From assembly GCA_052380005.1 (NCBI GenBank), contig JBQTCJ010000002.1: a stretch of DNA of 64,000 nt; one strand, 5' to 3'. Positions 25,312 through 33,846 of the stretch are shown in pieces. The DNA is from Salinarimonas sp052380005. GTDB taxonomy: Bacteria; Pseudomonadota; Alphaproteobacteria; Rhizobiales; Beijerinckiaceae. A program made the translations under genes and the position numbers. The notes under the pieces are model-generated. The model was given only the letters and a program-made list of their open reading frames with translations. It was not told the origin of the DNA and did no database searches. How positions within the stretch are numbered: the first letter of the stretch is position 1; every line of letters starts with the position of its first letter.

Positions 25312-27069
25312 ATGCTCGATAGGCTCACGCAGACCCCGCCGCCCGACCCGCGCGACTCGGCCGCTCCAACGGCGCCGAGGGTGCCGCGATTGCCACGTCC
25401 GGCGGCGCTCCCCTACTTTCTCGTGGTGGCGGTGCTCGCGCCGCTCGTCTTCTTCGGGCTCGCCGCCGCCGACGACTGGCGCGCGATCGAGAGCGAGGCG
25501 CGGGAGCGTATCGTCTACATCCGCGATGCCGTCGCCGAGCACGCCAAGCGCGTCTTCCAGACGCACGAGCTCGTCGCAGTGTCGATCCGCGGGCGGATCG
25601 GCGGCATGAGCTGGGACGAGATCGCGTCCTCGGCGGAGCTGAAGGCCTATCTCGGCGAGATCGAGCGAAACTTCGAGGAGGTGCACGAGATCTGGCTCGT
25701 CGACCGCGAGGGGCGGTTGCGCGCCTCGAGCCACGCCGTTCCGGTCCCTGTGCGCGACGTCTCCGATCGGCCGTGGTTTCGCGCGGCGCAGCGGGAAGGC
25801 GGCATGCTCGTCGTCGGCCCGCCGGAGGACGAGGCGGCCTACTTCACGCGGAGGCTGCCCCGCCTGAGCGGCCCGGTGGGCAGCGATTTCGAGGGCGTGA
25901 TCCGCATCTGGATCGCGCCGAGCTACTTCACGGACTTCTACGACAGCGCCTATCCCGCGGAGGGCGAGATCGCCCTCGTGCTCGGCAATGGCGAGGTGCT
26001 GGTGAAGCATCCCCCGCACGCGGAGCTGCCCGGCCGCATCCCGCGCGAGCCGGTCGGCGCCGAGGGCCGCGCCGAGGACGGCACGCCGAGCGCAGTCGGC
26101 TTCGATCCCGAGGGTACGGGCGGGGCCGGGCTGCGCAGCATCGTCTTCGAGGCCGTATCGGCCCCGGAGGGCGAGCCGCGCATCCAGACCTGGACGCGTC
26201 TGGGCGACCTGCCGGTCTATGCCGCCTTCGCGATCGACCGCGCCAGCCTGGAGGCGGCCTGGCGCAGCCGGCTCGCGGGCTACGTGGCGTACTTCGTGCC
26301 CGCCGTCGCGGCGCTCCTCTTCCTGGGAGCGCTCGCCTGGCGGAGCCACCGGGCGCTCGAGGAGAAGGTGGAGCTGCGCACACGCGCGCTCTCGGAGGCG
26401 GTCGCCGAGAAGAACCAGCTACTCAAGGAGGTGCACCACCGGGTCAAGAACAACATGCAGATCGTCTCGAGCCTGATTCGCATGCAGGAGCGCGTGCACA
26501 CCTCGCCCGAGGATACGATCCGCCGCGTGCAGGCGATGGCGCTCGTTCACGACCTGATCTACAGTCACGGTGAGTTCGCGAGCGTCAACCTCGGCGCCTA
26601 CGTGAGGCGCCTGAGCGAGATGCTCGTGGGCGCCGGCACCGGACCCGGCGCGGGACCGGGTGTCGCCGCCCCGCGGGTGCGCTTCGCCTTCGACCTCGAT
26701 CACGTGGCGGTCACGCTCGATCGGGCGATGCCCTTCGCGCTGATTCTATCGGAGGTGCTCACGAACGCATTCGACCACGCCTTCCCGGACGGCGAGGGCC
26801 GGGTCACGATCACGCTCGACCGGCACGACGGGCGTGTGGAGCTGCGCGTCGCCGACGACGGCCGCGGCTTCGACCCGGACGCGACGACCGCCGGCTTCGG
26901 GCTGAAGCTGATCCGTTCGCTCGCTGTGCAGCTGGAAGCCGACATGCGCTTCGAGCCGGCTGCCGTCGACGAGCTCGCGCGGGACGGCCGGGCCGACGGC
27001 GGGCCCCATCCGAGCGAGCGCCTCGCGGCTGGCCGCGGATCGGTTTTCGTGCTGGAGTTCCCCGCCTGA
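25312..27069 (+). CDS. Membrane sensor histidine kinase, HisKA_2 type, with Cache-like periplasmic domain
   Basis: This 585-residue kinase has a first membrane span at about 33-52 (LPYFLVVAVLAPLVFFGLAA) and a periplasmic sensor of about 270 residues with a Cache/PDC look (IWLVDREGRLRASSHAVPVPVRDVSDRPWFRAA). The second span is at about 324-343. The phosphorylation motif EVHHRVKNNMQIVSSL follows (His375/376), then the ATPase with N box EVLTNAFDHAF and G1 box VADDGRGFD. This kinase group is common in alphaproteobacteria, often acting with EcfG/PhyR or CheY-like partners. No response regulator is adjacent, so it is an orphan here. Confidence 0.88.
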   Translation: MLDRLTQTPPPDPRDSAAPTAPRVPRLPRPAALPYFLVVAVLAPLVFFGLAAADDWRAIESEARERIVYIRDAVAEHAKRVFQTHELVAVSIRGRIGGMSWDEIASSAELKAYLGEIERNFEEVHEIWLVDREGRLRASSHAVPVPVRDVSDRPWFRAAQREGGMLVVGPPEDEAAYFTRRLPRLSGPVGSDFEGVIRIWIAPSYFTDFYDSAYPAEGEIALVLGNGEVLVKHPPHAELPGRIPREPVGAEGRAEDGTPSAVGFDPEGTGGAGLRSIVFEAVSAPEGEPRIQTWTRLGDLPVYAAFAIDRASLEAAWRSRLAGYVAYFVPAVAALLFLGALAWRSHRALEEKVELRTRALSEAVAEKNQLLKEVHHRVKNNMQIVSSLIRMQERVHTSPEDTIRRVQAMALVHDLIYSHGEFASVNLGAYVRRLSEMLVGAGTGPGAGPGVAAPRVRFAFDLDHVAVTLDRAMPFALILSEVLTNAFDHAFPDGEGRVTITLDRHDGRVELRVADDGRGFDPDATTAGFGLKLIRSLAVQLEADMRFEPAAVDELARDGRADGGPHPSERLAAGRGSVFVLEFPA

Positions 27070-27153
27070 GGGGCCGCGCCGTGCGCGCCGCGACGCTTGC
27101 GTCCGGCCTGCGCGGGCCTCACGATCGCGGCCCGCGCACGAAAGGGACCCGCC

Positions 27154-27813
27154 ATGCTCGACGTCCGCCCCGTGGTCGTCTTCGATGCCTTCGGCACGCT
27201 GTTCGACGTCCATTCCGCCGTCGCCCGCAACGCGGCGTCCATCGGTCCCGCCTCGGTGCACCTCTCGGAGATCTGGCGGGCGAAGCAGCTCGAGTACACC
27301 TGGACGCTGTCGCTGATGGGGCGCTTCGAGCCGTTCTGGCGGCTGACCGAGCTGGCGCTCGACCAGGCGCTCGCACGCTCGCCGGAGGTCGACCCGATCG
27401 TGCGCGACACGCTGCTCGCGAGCTATCGCACGCTCGACGCCTACGCGGAGGTGCCCCGCACGCTCGCGCGGCTGCGCGCGCGGGGCGCGCGCACCGCGAT
27501 CCTCTCGAACGGCGACGAGGCCATGCTCGCCGACGCCGTCGCGTCGGCGGGCATCGGCGGCGCCCTCGACGCCGTGCTGTCGGTCGATCGCGTGCGTGTG
27601 TTCAAGACCGACCCGCGCACCTACGCCCTCGTCGAGGCCGAGCTCGGATGCGCCCGCTCGGACGTGCTGTTCGTCTCGTCTAACCGCTGGGACGTCGCCG
27701 GCGCCGTCGCCTACGGCTTCGCCGCCGCGTGGGTCAACCGGTCCGGCGCGCCCGACGAGTACGCCGATCTCGCGCCGGAGGCGACGATCGCGGATCTCGA
27801 CGCGGTGCCCTGA
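27154..27813 (+). CDS. Haloacid dehalogenase type II (L-2-haloacid dehalogenase family)
   Basis: This 219-residue HAD-superfamily hydrolase has the nucleophile Asp11 in VVVFDAFGTLFDVH, the motif II Ser in AILSNGDEAML, the motif III Lys in VFKTDPRTYALVEAELG, and SSNRWDVAGAVAYGFAAAWVNR. The latter is the SSNxWD pattern of L-2-haloacid dehalogenases. It would replace the halogen of 2-haloacids with hydroxyl. ATG 27154 is preceded by AAAGGGA; an upstream in-frame codon lacks this. A natural role beyond haloacids is possible. Confidence 0.88.
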   Translation: MLDVRPVVVFDAFGTLFDVHSAVARNAASIGPASVHLSEIWRAKQLEYTWTLSLMGRFEPFWRLTELALDQALARSPEVDPIVRDTLLASYRTLDAYAEVPRTLARLRARGARTAILSNGDEAMLADAVASAGIGGALDAVLSVDRVRVFKTDPRTYALVEAELGCARSDVLFVSSNRWDVAGAVAYGFAAAWVNRSGAPDEYADLAPEATIADLDAVP

Positions 27814-27815
27814 GC

Positions 27816-27843
27816 GCCTCCCCCCGCGATGCGAGGGGGAGGC
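27816..27843. terminator. Hairpin between convergent genes
   Basis: A perfect 9-bp stem GCCTCCCCC / GGGGGAGGC with a 10-base loop lies between the dehalogenase stop and the sugar dehydrogenase stop. There is no T run, so it may end transcription weakly in both directions or simply stabilise both 3' ends. Confidence 0.5.
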
Positions 27844-27854
27844 GGGGCCGCGCG

Positions 27855-29279
27855 TCACTGCGCGGTGGCGTCCTCGACGGCCGGCGACCCGCCCGTCGTC
27901 CCGGTCGCCTCCGGCGCGTCGTACGTCACGCGCCACAGCGTGCCGGCGGTCTCGTCGGCGACGATCAGCGCGCCGTCGGGCATTACGGCGACGTCCGTCG
28001 GGCGGCCCCAGACCACGGCGCGCTCGTCGCCTTCGACCCAGAAGCCGGTCATGAAGTTCTCGTAGCCACCCTCCGGCTCGCCGTTCTCGAACGGCACGCG
28101 CACGACCTTGTACCCGGTGGGGTCGGCGCGGTTCCAGGAGCCCTTGAGCGCCACGAAGGCGTCGCCGCTGTACTCCTCCGGGAACATGCCGGCGTCGTAG
28201 AAGGCGAGGTTCATCGCCGAGGAATGCGCCTCGAACAGGAGGTCGGGCGTGATCGTCGCCGAGACCTTCTCCGGCGCGCGCTCGGCGAAGCCCGGCTGCT
28301 CCAGGCCGCCGGCATAGGCCCAGGGCCAGCCGTAGAAGCCGCCCTCCTCGACCTGCGTCAGGAAGTCCGGCACGAGCTCGTCGCCGAGCCCGTCGCGTTC
28401 CTGCACGATCGCCCAGAGCGCGCCCGTCTCGGGGTGCAGCGCCATGCCGATCGGGTTGCGCGTGCCGGAGGCGTAGGTGCGCTGGCTCGACCCGTCGAGG
28501 TCGAAGGCCTGGATCGTGGCGCGCGGCTCCGCCTCCTCGGCGATGTTGCCCGCCGAGCCGACGCCCACGTACATGACGCCCGCCTCCTCGTCACGCAGCA
28601 GCGAGCGCGTGGTGTGGCCGATCGGGCGGCCGAAGACGCCCTCGTCGGTCACCGCGAAATGGTCCATCGGCGCCTGCGGCCGGCGCTGGTCCTCCGGCAC
28701 CTCCGAGCGGGGGGAGGGGTAGAAGAGCTCCGCACCGGTGGCGCGGATCTCGCCGTCGGCATAGGGCACGCGCCAGATGCCGCGCACGTCCGCCACGAGG
28801 ACGTCGCCGGCGTTCTCGCCCCTCTCGATGCGGGCGATGCCGTAGGGCTGCTGGAAGCCGCTGGCGAACAGGCTCACGGTCTCGGCGGTGCCGTCGCCGT
28901 CCGAGTCGCGCAGGAACATCACGTCGCCCTGCGACTGGCGCGCCACGAGGAGATCGCCGCTCTCGAGCACGAAGAGCTTGCGCGGCCCGTCGAGCTCGGC
29001 GAAGAGCGCCGCCTCGAAGCCCTCCGGAACGTTGGGCGTGCGGCCGTCCCGAGCGATGGTGAGTGCCGGGTTGCGCACCGCCTCGTCGGGCTGGGGCGGG
29101 GGCAGGTCGGCGGGCTCGACCCGGAATCGCTTGCCGACCTCCTGGTCCTGGAAGGCGGGGACCGCGGGGCTGACGGCGGTCGCGCCCGGCGCGGCCGCGC
29201 TCCCTTGCGCGTGCGTGGCCGAAGACGCGGCCATGGCGAGGAGGCTGGCGGCGGCGAGGTGGGGGATACGGTTCGTCAC
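27855..29279 (-). CDS. Periplasmic PQQ-type sugar dehydrogenase / sorbosone dehydrogenase-like beta-propeller
   Basis: This 474-residue exported protein has a signal peptide (MTNRIPHLAAASLLAMAASSATHAQG) and a six-bladed propeller of the soluble glucose/sorbosone dehydrogenase family: GFEAALFAELDGPRKLFVLESGDLLVARQ, FLRDSDGDGTAE, PYGIARI, RNPIGMALHPETGALW and DGALIVADETAGTLWRVTY. The start is GTG 29279, preceded by GGAGAG. It probably oxidises an aldose or similar compound in the periplasm using PQQ, although many family members have no known substrate. It is a single gene, divergent from the GST. Confidence 0.85.
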   Translation of the reverse strand: MTNRIPHLAAASLLAMAASSATHAQGSAAAPGATAVSPAVPAFQDQEVGKRFRVEPADLPPPQPDEAVRNPALTIARDGRTPNVPEGFEAALFAELDGPRKLFVLESGDLLVARQSQGDVMFLRDSDGDGTAETVSLFASGFQQPYGIARIERGENAGDVLVADVRGIWRVPYADGEIRATGAELFYPSPRSEVPEDQRRPQAPMDHFAVTDEGVFGRPIGHTTRSLLRDEEAGVMYVGVGSAGNIAEEAEPRATIQAFDLDGSSQRTYASGTRNPIGMALHPETGALWAIVQERDGLGDELVPDFLTQVEEGGFYGWPWAYAGGLEQPGFAERAPEKVSATITPDLLFEAHSSAMNLAFYDAGMFPEEYSGDAFVALKGSWNRADPTGYKVVRVPFENGEPEGGYENFMTGFWVEGDERAVVWGRPTDVAVMPDGALIVADETAGTLWRVTYDAPEATGTTGGSPAVEDATAQ

Positions 29280-29426
29280 GAGGCGTCTCTCCGTCCTGTC
29301 GCAGGTGATCCTGCCACGGCAACAGGAGGGCGAGCGGCGCGGTTCCCCGCGCGGGGGCGCGCGCAACGGTCGCGCGGCGGCGCGCCGCGCGCTATACCGC
29401 CGTCGACCGGAGCGGAGGAAACGAAA

Positions 29427-30053
29427 ATGGCCGACGAGCTCGTTCTCTACACGAACCCGATGTCGCGCGGGCGCATCGCCCGCTGGATGCTGGAGGAGAT
29501 CGGCACGCCCTACGCGGTCGAGATCGTGCAGTACGGCGAGGAGATGCAGGGGGAGGCCTACCGCGCGATCAACCCGATGGCGAAGGTGCCCGCGCTCAGG
29601 CACGGCGAGACGGTCGTCACCGAGGTCGCCGCCATCTGCGCCTATCTCGCCGACGCCTTCCCGGAGGCGGGGCTGGCACCGGCGCACGGCTCGCGGGAGC
29701 GCGGCACGTACTACCGCTGGCTCTTCTTCGGGGCCGGACCGATGGAGGCGGCGGTGACGAATCGCGCCCTGGGCTTCGTACCGCCGCCGGAGCGGTCGCG
29801 GATGGTGGGCTACGGCAGCTTCGAGCGCATGCTCGACGCGCTGGAGGGCGCCGTCGCGGCGGGACCCTTCATCCTGGGCGAGCGCTTCAGCGCCGTGGAC
29901 GTGCTCCTCGGCGCGCAGGTGGGCTGGGGTCTCACCTTCGGCACGTTGGAGAAGCGGCCCGCCTTCGAGGCCTATGCCGAGCGGACCATGGGTCGACCCG
30001 CCGCCCGGCGCGCACAGGCGATCGACGAGGCGGCGGCCCCGCCCGCGCACTGA
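29427..30053 (+). CDS. Glutathione S-transferase family protein
   Basis: This 208-residue protein has the N-terminal thioredoxin-like domain (ELVLYTNPMSRGRIARWMLEEIG with the likely catalytic Ser, then PMAKVPALRHGETVVTEVAAICAYLAD carrying the cis-Pro and Glu-Val pair) and an all-helical C-terminal domain (FSAVDVLLGAQVGWGL). ATG 29427 follows GGAGGAA. It conjugates or reduces electrophiles with glutathione in the cytoplasm; the substrate is unknown. It is convergent with the dipeptidase gene, only 7 bases apart. Confidence 0.9.
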   Translation: MADELVLYTNPMSRGRIARWMLEEIGTPYAVEIVQYGEEMQGEAYRAINPMAKVPALRHGETVVTEVAAICAYLADAFPEAGLAPAHGSRERGTYYRWLFFGAGPMEAAVTNRALGFVPPPERSRMVGYGSFERMLDALEGAVAAGPFILGERFSAVDVLLGAQVGWGLTFGTLEKRPAFEAYAERTMGRPAARRAQAIDEAAAPPAH

Positions 30054-30060
30054 TCACGCG

Positions 30061-31131
30061 TCACGCCCGCCAGGTCGCGTCGAGCACCCGCAGCCAGTTG
30101 CGCCAGCAGATCTTCTCCAGCGCCTCGCCGCCGTAGCCGCGCTCGGCGAGCGCCGCGACGAGGTTGGGCAGCCCGCGCGCGTCGCCGATCGCGTCGGGCA
30201 TCGTCGCGCCGTCGAAGTCCGAGCCGAGGCCCACGCCGTCGATGCCGACCAGCGAGACCAGATGGTCGATGTGGTCGACCATCATCGAAAGCGGCGTGGC
30301 CGCGTCGCGCCGCCCGTCCGGGCGGATGAACGAGGTGGCGAAGTTGAGCCCCACCATGCCGCGGCTCTCGCGTATGGCGGCGAGCTGCGCATCGGTGAGG
30401 TTGCGGGCGTGGGGGCAGACGGCATGGGCGTTCGAGTGGGTCGCGACGAGCGGCGCGCGGCTCAGCCGCGCCACGTCCCAGAAGCCGCGCTCGTTGAGGT
30501 GCGAGAGATCGATCATGATCCGCAGCCCGTTGCAGGCGCGCACCAGCGCCTCGCCGGCCGGGGTGAGCCCGCGGCCGATGTCGGGGCCCGACGGGAAGCG
30601 GAAGGGCACGCCCTCGCCGAAGATCGTCGGGCGGCTCCAAACGGGCCCGAGCGAGCGCAGGCCCGCCGCGTGCAGGACCTCCAGCGTGCGCAGGTCCGGG
30701 TCGATCGCCTCGGCGCCCTCGAGATGCGCGACCATGGCGATCGCGCCGCGCGCCATCGCCGCCTCGATGTCGGGCACGCTGCGGCAGATCGCAAGCGCGC
30801 CCCGCGAGGCGCGCTCGAGCCGCAGCAGGATCGCGAGCATGGCGAGCGTCGCGTCGCGGGCCCAGCCGCGATCGAGGGCGGGCGGCAGGGGAACGTCGTA
30901 GCGCGGGCGCGTCATCAGCGCGTCCGCCTCGACACCGGCCCCCGTCGGATCGGGGACGTAGATGGCGAACAGCCCGCCGACGAAGCCGCCCGCCCGCGCC
31001 CGCGGAAGGTCGAGGTGGCACAGCCGCTCGCCGGCGAGGAAGCCCTCCTCCGGCCGCGGATGGCCGGAGAGAAGCAGGCGCAGGAGGGCGTCGTTGTGGC
31101 CGTCGAAGACGGGGACGCGAGGGGCGGGCAT
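30061..31131 (-). CDS. Membrane dipeptidase (renal dipeptidase family, M19)
   Basis: This 356-residue zinc peptidase has the N-terminal metal motif DGHNDALLRLL near residue 9, SHLEGAEAID-type sequence (AHLEGAEAIDPD), and IDLSHLNERGFWDV. It also has THSNAHAVCPHARNLTDAQL with ligand histidines and GIDGVGLGSDFDGAT. It would hydrolyse dipeptides, including D-amino-acid-containing ones. ATG 31131 is chosen because the conserved sequence begins right after it; a longer start at 31221 adds an arginine-rich tail. It is 109 bases downstream of the aldo/keto reductase gene and may share its transcript. Confidence 0.9.
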   Translation of the reverse strand: MPAPRVPVFDGHNDALLRLLLSGHPRPEEGFLAGERLCHLDLPRARAGGFVGGLFAIYVPDPTGAGVEADALMTRPRYDVPLPPALDRGWARDATLAMLAILLRLERASRGALAICRSVPDIEAAMARGAIAMVAHLEGAEAIDPDLRTLEVLHAAGLRSLGPVWSRPTIFGEGVPFRFPSGPDIGRGLTPAGEALVRACNGLRIMIDLSHLNERGFWDVARLSRAPLVATHSNAHAVCPHARNLTDAQLAAIRESRGMVGLNFATSFIRPDGRRDAATPLSMMVDHIDHLVSLVGIDGVGLGSDFDGATMPDAIGDARGLPNLVAALAERGYGGEALEKICWRNWLRVLDATWRA

Positions 31132-31240
31132 GGAGGCGGCGGGCTCTCGGCGAGAAGGCTCCGGGGCGACGCCCCGGAGATGGTGCCGCGGGAAGCTCGC
31201 ACGGCGACGCGGAGCCGGCAAGAGCGACCGGCGCCGCCCC

Positions 31241-32287
31241 TCACGGGCAGGGGTTGGTGTGGCGCAGGTGGATCGCGTCGATACGCGCCTCGAGCTCGGG
31301 CGTGATCGCGACGTCGAGCGCGTCGACGTTCGTCTTCAGCTGCGCCGACGTGGTCGCGCCGATGATGACGGACGTCGTGAACGACCGCGATGCGGCGAAG
31401 GCGAGCGCCATCTGCGCTGGGTCGAGCCCCCATTCGCGGGCGAGCGCGACGTAGGCGGTGATCGCGGCGGGCGCGCCGGGCGTCTCGTAGCGCTGGAGCC
31501 TGTCGAACAGCGTGCGCCGCGCGCCGGCGGGTCGCGCGCCGCCCTCGTACTTGCCGGTGAGGTAGCCCTGCGCGAGCGGCGAGTAGGCGAGGAGCCCGAC
31601 GTCCTCGCGCCGGGCGATCTCGGCGAGCCCGCCCTCGAAGGTGCGGTTGACGAGGGAATAGGCGTTCTGGATCGACGCGATGCGGGGCAGGCCCTTCGCC
31701 TCGGCGTGCTTCAGGAACGTCATCGTGCCCCAGGCGCTCTCGTTCGAGAGGCCGATGTGGCGCACCTTGCCCGCCTTCACGAGCTCGTCCATCACCGAAA
31801 GCGTCTCCTCGATCGGGTGCTCGGGGCCGCTCGTCGGCTTGTAGATCACGGGATTGGCGCCGAACTGGGAGACGGCGCGGTCGGGCCAGTGGATCTGGTA
31901 GAGGTCGATATAGTCCGTCTGCAGCCGCTTCAGGCTCTTGTCGACGGCCTCCAGGATCTGCGCGCGCGACAGCTCGGCGGGCGCGCCGTCGTCGCGGAAC
32001 CAGGTGTTCTGCGAGCGGCCGACGACCTTGGTGGCGAGGATCACGTCGGCGCGGTTGCGCCGTGCCTTCATCCAGGTGCCGACGATGCGCTCCGTCTCGC
32101 CCTGCGTGCCCGCCTTGGGCGGGATCGGGTAGAGCTCCGCGGTGTCGATGAAATTGATGCCGCGCTCGCGGGCGTGGTCGAGCTGGGCGTGGCCCTCGGC
32201 CTCGCTGTTCTGCTCGCCGAAGGTCATCGTGCCGAGGCACAGCGCGCTGACCTCGAGGCCCGTGCGCCCGAGCGGCCGGTAATGCAT
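31241..32287 (-). CDS. tas: NADP(H)-dependent aldo/keto reductase, Tas type
   Basis: This 348-residue oxidoreductase is close to E. coli Tas in length and opening sequence (GLEVSALCLGTMTFGEQNSEAEGHAQLD). The tetrad is visible: Asp and Tyr in FIDTAELYPIPP, Lys in ATKVVG, and His in YQIHWPDRA. The NADP-binding end has FTTSVIIGATTSAQLKTNVDAL. It reduces aldehydes or ketones; the physiological substrate is not known. It sits 50 bases before the tesA-like gene stop on the same strand. Confidence 0.9.
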   Translation of the reverse strand: MHYRPLGRTGLEVSALCLGTMTFGEQNSEAEGHAQLDHARERGINFIDTAELYPIPPKAGTQGETERIVGTWMKARRNRADVILATKVVGRSQNTWFRDDGAPAELSRAQILEAVDKSLKRLQTDYIDLYQIHWPDRAVSQFGANPVIYKPTSGPEHPIEETLSVMDELVKAGKVRHIGLSNESAWGTMTFLKHAEAKGLPRIASIQNAYSLVNRTFEGGLAEIARREDVGLLAYSPLAQGYLTGKYEGGARPAGARRTLFDRLQRYETPGAPAAITAYVALAREWGLDPAQMALAFAASRSFTTSVIIGATTSAQLKTNVDALDVAITPELEARIDAIHLRHTNPCP

Positions 32288-32337
32288 GTCTCTCGTGCCT
32301 TCCCTGTCGTCGTCTCGCCGCTGCGGCGGGCGCCGCG

Positions 32338-33030
32338 TCAGCCCTGCCCGGGGAGGACCCGCTCGTCGAGGAAGCGGACCACGGTGGGGAGCATGCGCTC
32401 CACCATCACCTCGACGCCCTCGGCGTTGGGGTGGATGCCGTCGTCCAGCATCAGCCCGGGGTTCCCGAGCGCGCCCTCCAGGAAGAAGGGGTAGAGCACG
32501 AGGTCGTGCTCCTCGGCAAGACGCGGGAAGATGGCGTCGAAGGCCTCCACGTAGTCGGGGCCCATGTTGCGCGCGGCGTACATGCCGGCGAGGAGGACGG
32601 GGATGTCGCGCTCCGTGAGCCGCTCGATGATCGCGTCGAGCGTCTCGTAGGTGCGGGCGGGGTCGAGCCCGCGCAGCATGTCGTTGGCGCCGAGCTCGAG
32701 GATGACGCCGTCGGTGCCGTCGGGCACCGACCAGTCGAGCCGGGCGAGGCCGGCCGCCGCGGTGTCTCCGGAGACGCCGGCGTTCACGATCTCGACATCG
32801 GCGTAGCCCGCCGCGTCGAGGGCGCGGTCGAGCACGGTGGGGAAGGCGGCGCTGCCGGGGAGCTGGTAGCCCGCCATCAGGCTGTCGCCGAACGCGACGA
32901 TGCGTATCGCGCCGTTCTCGCCGGCGCCGGACGCGTTCTGGGCTGCCGCAGGGGCAGCGAGGCCGAGCCCCACGCCGAAGGCGAGGAGGCAGGCGGCGAG
33001 CCGTGTGGCGAGCGGGCGCATGTGGCGCAT
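32338..33030 (-). CDS. tesA: Periplasmic SGNH arylesterase / TesA-like lysophospholipase
   Basis: This 230-residue exported hydrolase has a signal peptide (through AAPAAAQ), the block I nucleophile in AFGDSLMAGY, block II GVSGDTAAAGLARLDW, block III ELGANDMLRG and the catalytic Asp/His in DGIHPNAEG. It matches the multifunctional thioesterase I/protease I/lysophospholipase L1 family. It is divergent from the ABC ATPase and permease genes at 33140-36432, the same neighbourhood as tesA-ybbA-ybbP in E. coli. The ATG at 33030 has only a weak ribosome site; ATG 33021 is possible. Confidence 0.9.
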   Translation of the reverse strand: MRHMRPLATRLAACLLAFGVGLGLAAPAAAQNASGAGENGAIRIVAFGDSLMAGYQLPGSAAFPTVLDRALDAAGYADVEIVNAGVSGDTAAAGLARLDWSVPDGTDGVILELGANDMLRGLDPARTYETLDAIIERLTERDIPVLLAGMYAARNMGPDYVEAFDAIFPRLAEEHDLVLYPFFLEGALGNPGLMLDDGIHPNAEGVEVMVERMLPTVVRFLDERVLPGQG

Positions 33031-33139
33031 GGCGATCTCTACCCCATATCTGATGTCGTGGACGGGCCGGGCGGCCCGCCCCGCGCCGGCGGGCGAGCCG
33101 GCCGAAGGCATGTCAACGCATGAAGATCGGATCGTTCGC

Positions 33140-33832
33140 ATGAGCGGCAAGAGCATCGTCCTCGAAAACGTCGAGCTGAGCCTCGGGCGCGGCCCGGCGC
33201 GGGTGCACATCCTCAAGGGCGTGTCGCTCGGCGTCGACCGTGGCGAGGCGATCGGCCTCGTCGGGCCCTCGGGGTCGGGCAAGTCGACGCTGCTGATGAC
33301 GATGGCGGGGCTCGAGCGGCCCGATGCGGGGCGCGTGACGATCGAGGGCGAGGAGCTCACCGCCATGGACGAGGACGCGCTCGCGCGCTTCCGCGGCCGG
33401 CGCATCGGCATCGTCTTCCAGTCGTTCCACCTCGTGCCCACCATGACGGCGCTCGAGAACGTCGCCCTGCCGCTGGAGCTGGCGGGCAAGGGTGACGCCT
33501 TCGACCGCGCCTCCGCCGAGCTGCGGGCGGTCGGGCTGGGCGAGCGGCTCTCGCACTATCCCGCCCAGCTCTCCGGCGGCGAGCAGCAGCGCGTCGCCAT
33601 CGCCCGCGCGCTCGCCCCCGATCCGGCGATCCTCGTCGCCGACGAGCCCACCGGCAACCTCGACGAGACGACCGGCGGCTCGATCGTCGACCTGCTCTTC
33701 GCCCTGAAGCGCGAGCGCGGCGCGACGCTCGTCCTCGTCACCCACGACACCGGCCTCGCGCGGGCCTGCGACCGCATGATCCGCCTGCGCTCAGGCCGGA
33801 TCGAGGCGGATGCGGACGCGGCGGCGGCGTGA
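33140..33832 (+). CDS. ybbA: ABC transporter ATP-binding protein, YbbA type
   Basis: This 230-residue ATPase has Walker A GPSGSGKS, the Q loop (FQSFHLVPTMTALENV), the signature LSGGEQQRVAIARAL and Walker B ILVADEPTGNLDE. It belongs to the LolD/MacB-like group that drives FtsX-type permeases. Start 33140 gives the usual length; ATG 33110 is also in frame. The stop overlaps a GTG of the permease gene. Its divergent tesA partner and the ybbP-like gene downstream support the name. Confidence 0.9.
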   Translation: MSGKSIVLENVELSLGRGPARVHILKGVSLGVDRGEAIGLVGPSGSGKSTLLMTMAGLERPDAGRVTIEGEELTAMDEDALARFRGRRIGIVFQSFHLVPTMTALENVALPLELAGKGDAFDRASAELRAVGLGERLSHYPAQLSGGEQQRVAIARALAPDPAILVADEPTGNLDETTGGSIVDLLFALKRERGATLVLVTHDTGLARACDRMIRLRSGRIEADADAAAA

Positions 33833-33846
33833 GGGACGAGGCGACC

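Noticed and set aside
27855..30050. Single long minus-strand frame joining the GST antisense region with the sugar dehydrogenase
   Set aside because: The signal peptide and a GTG with a good ribosome site at 29279 mark the true start; the part beyond is antisense to the GST and has no homology.
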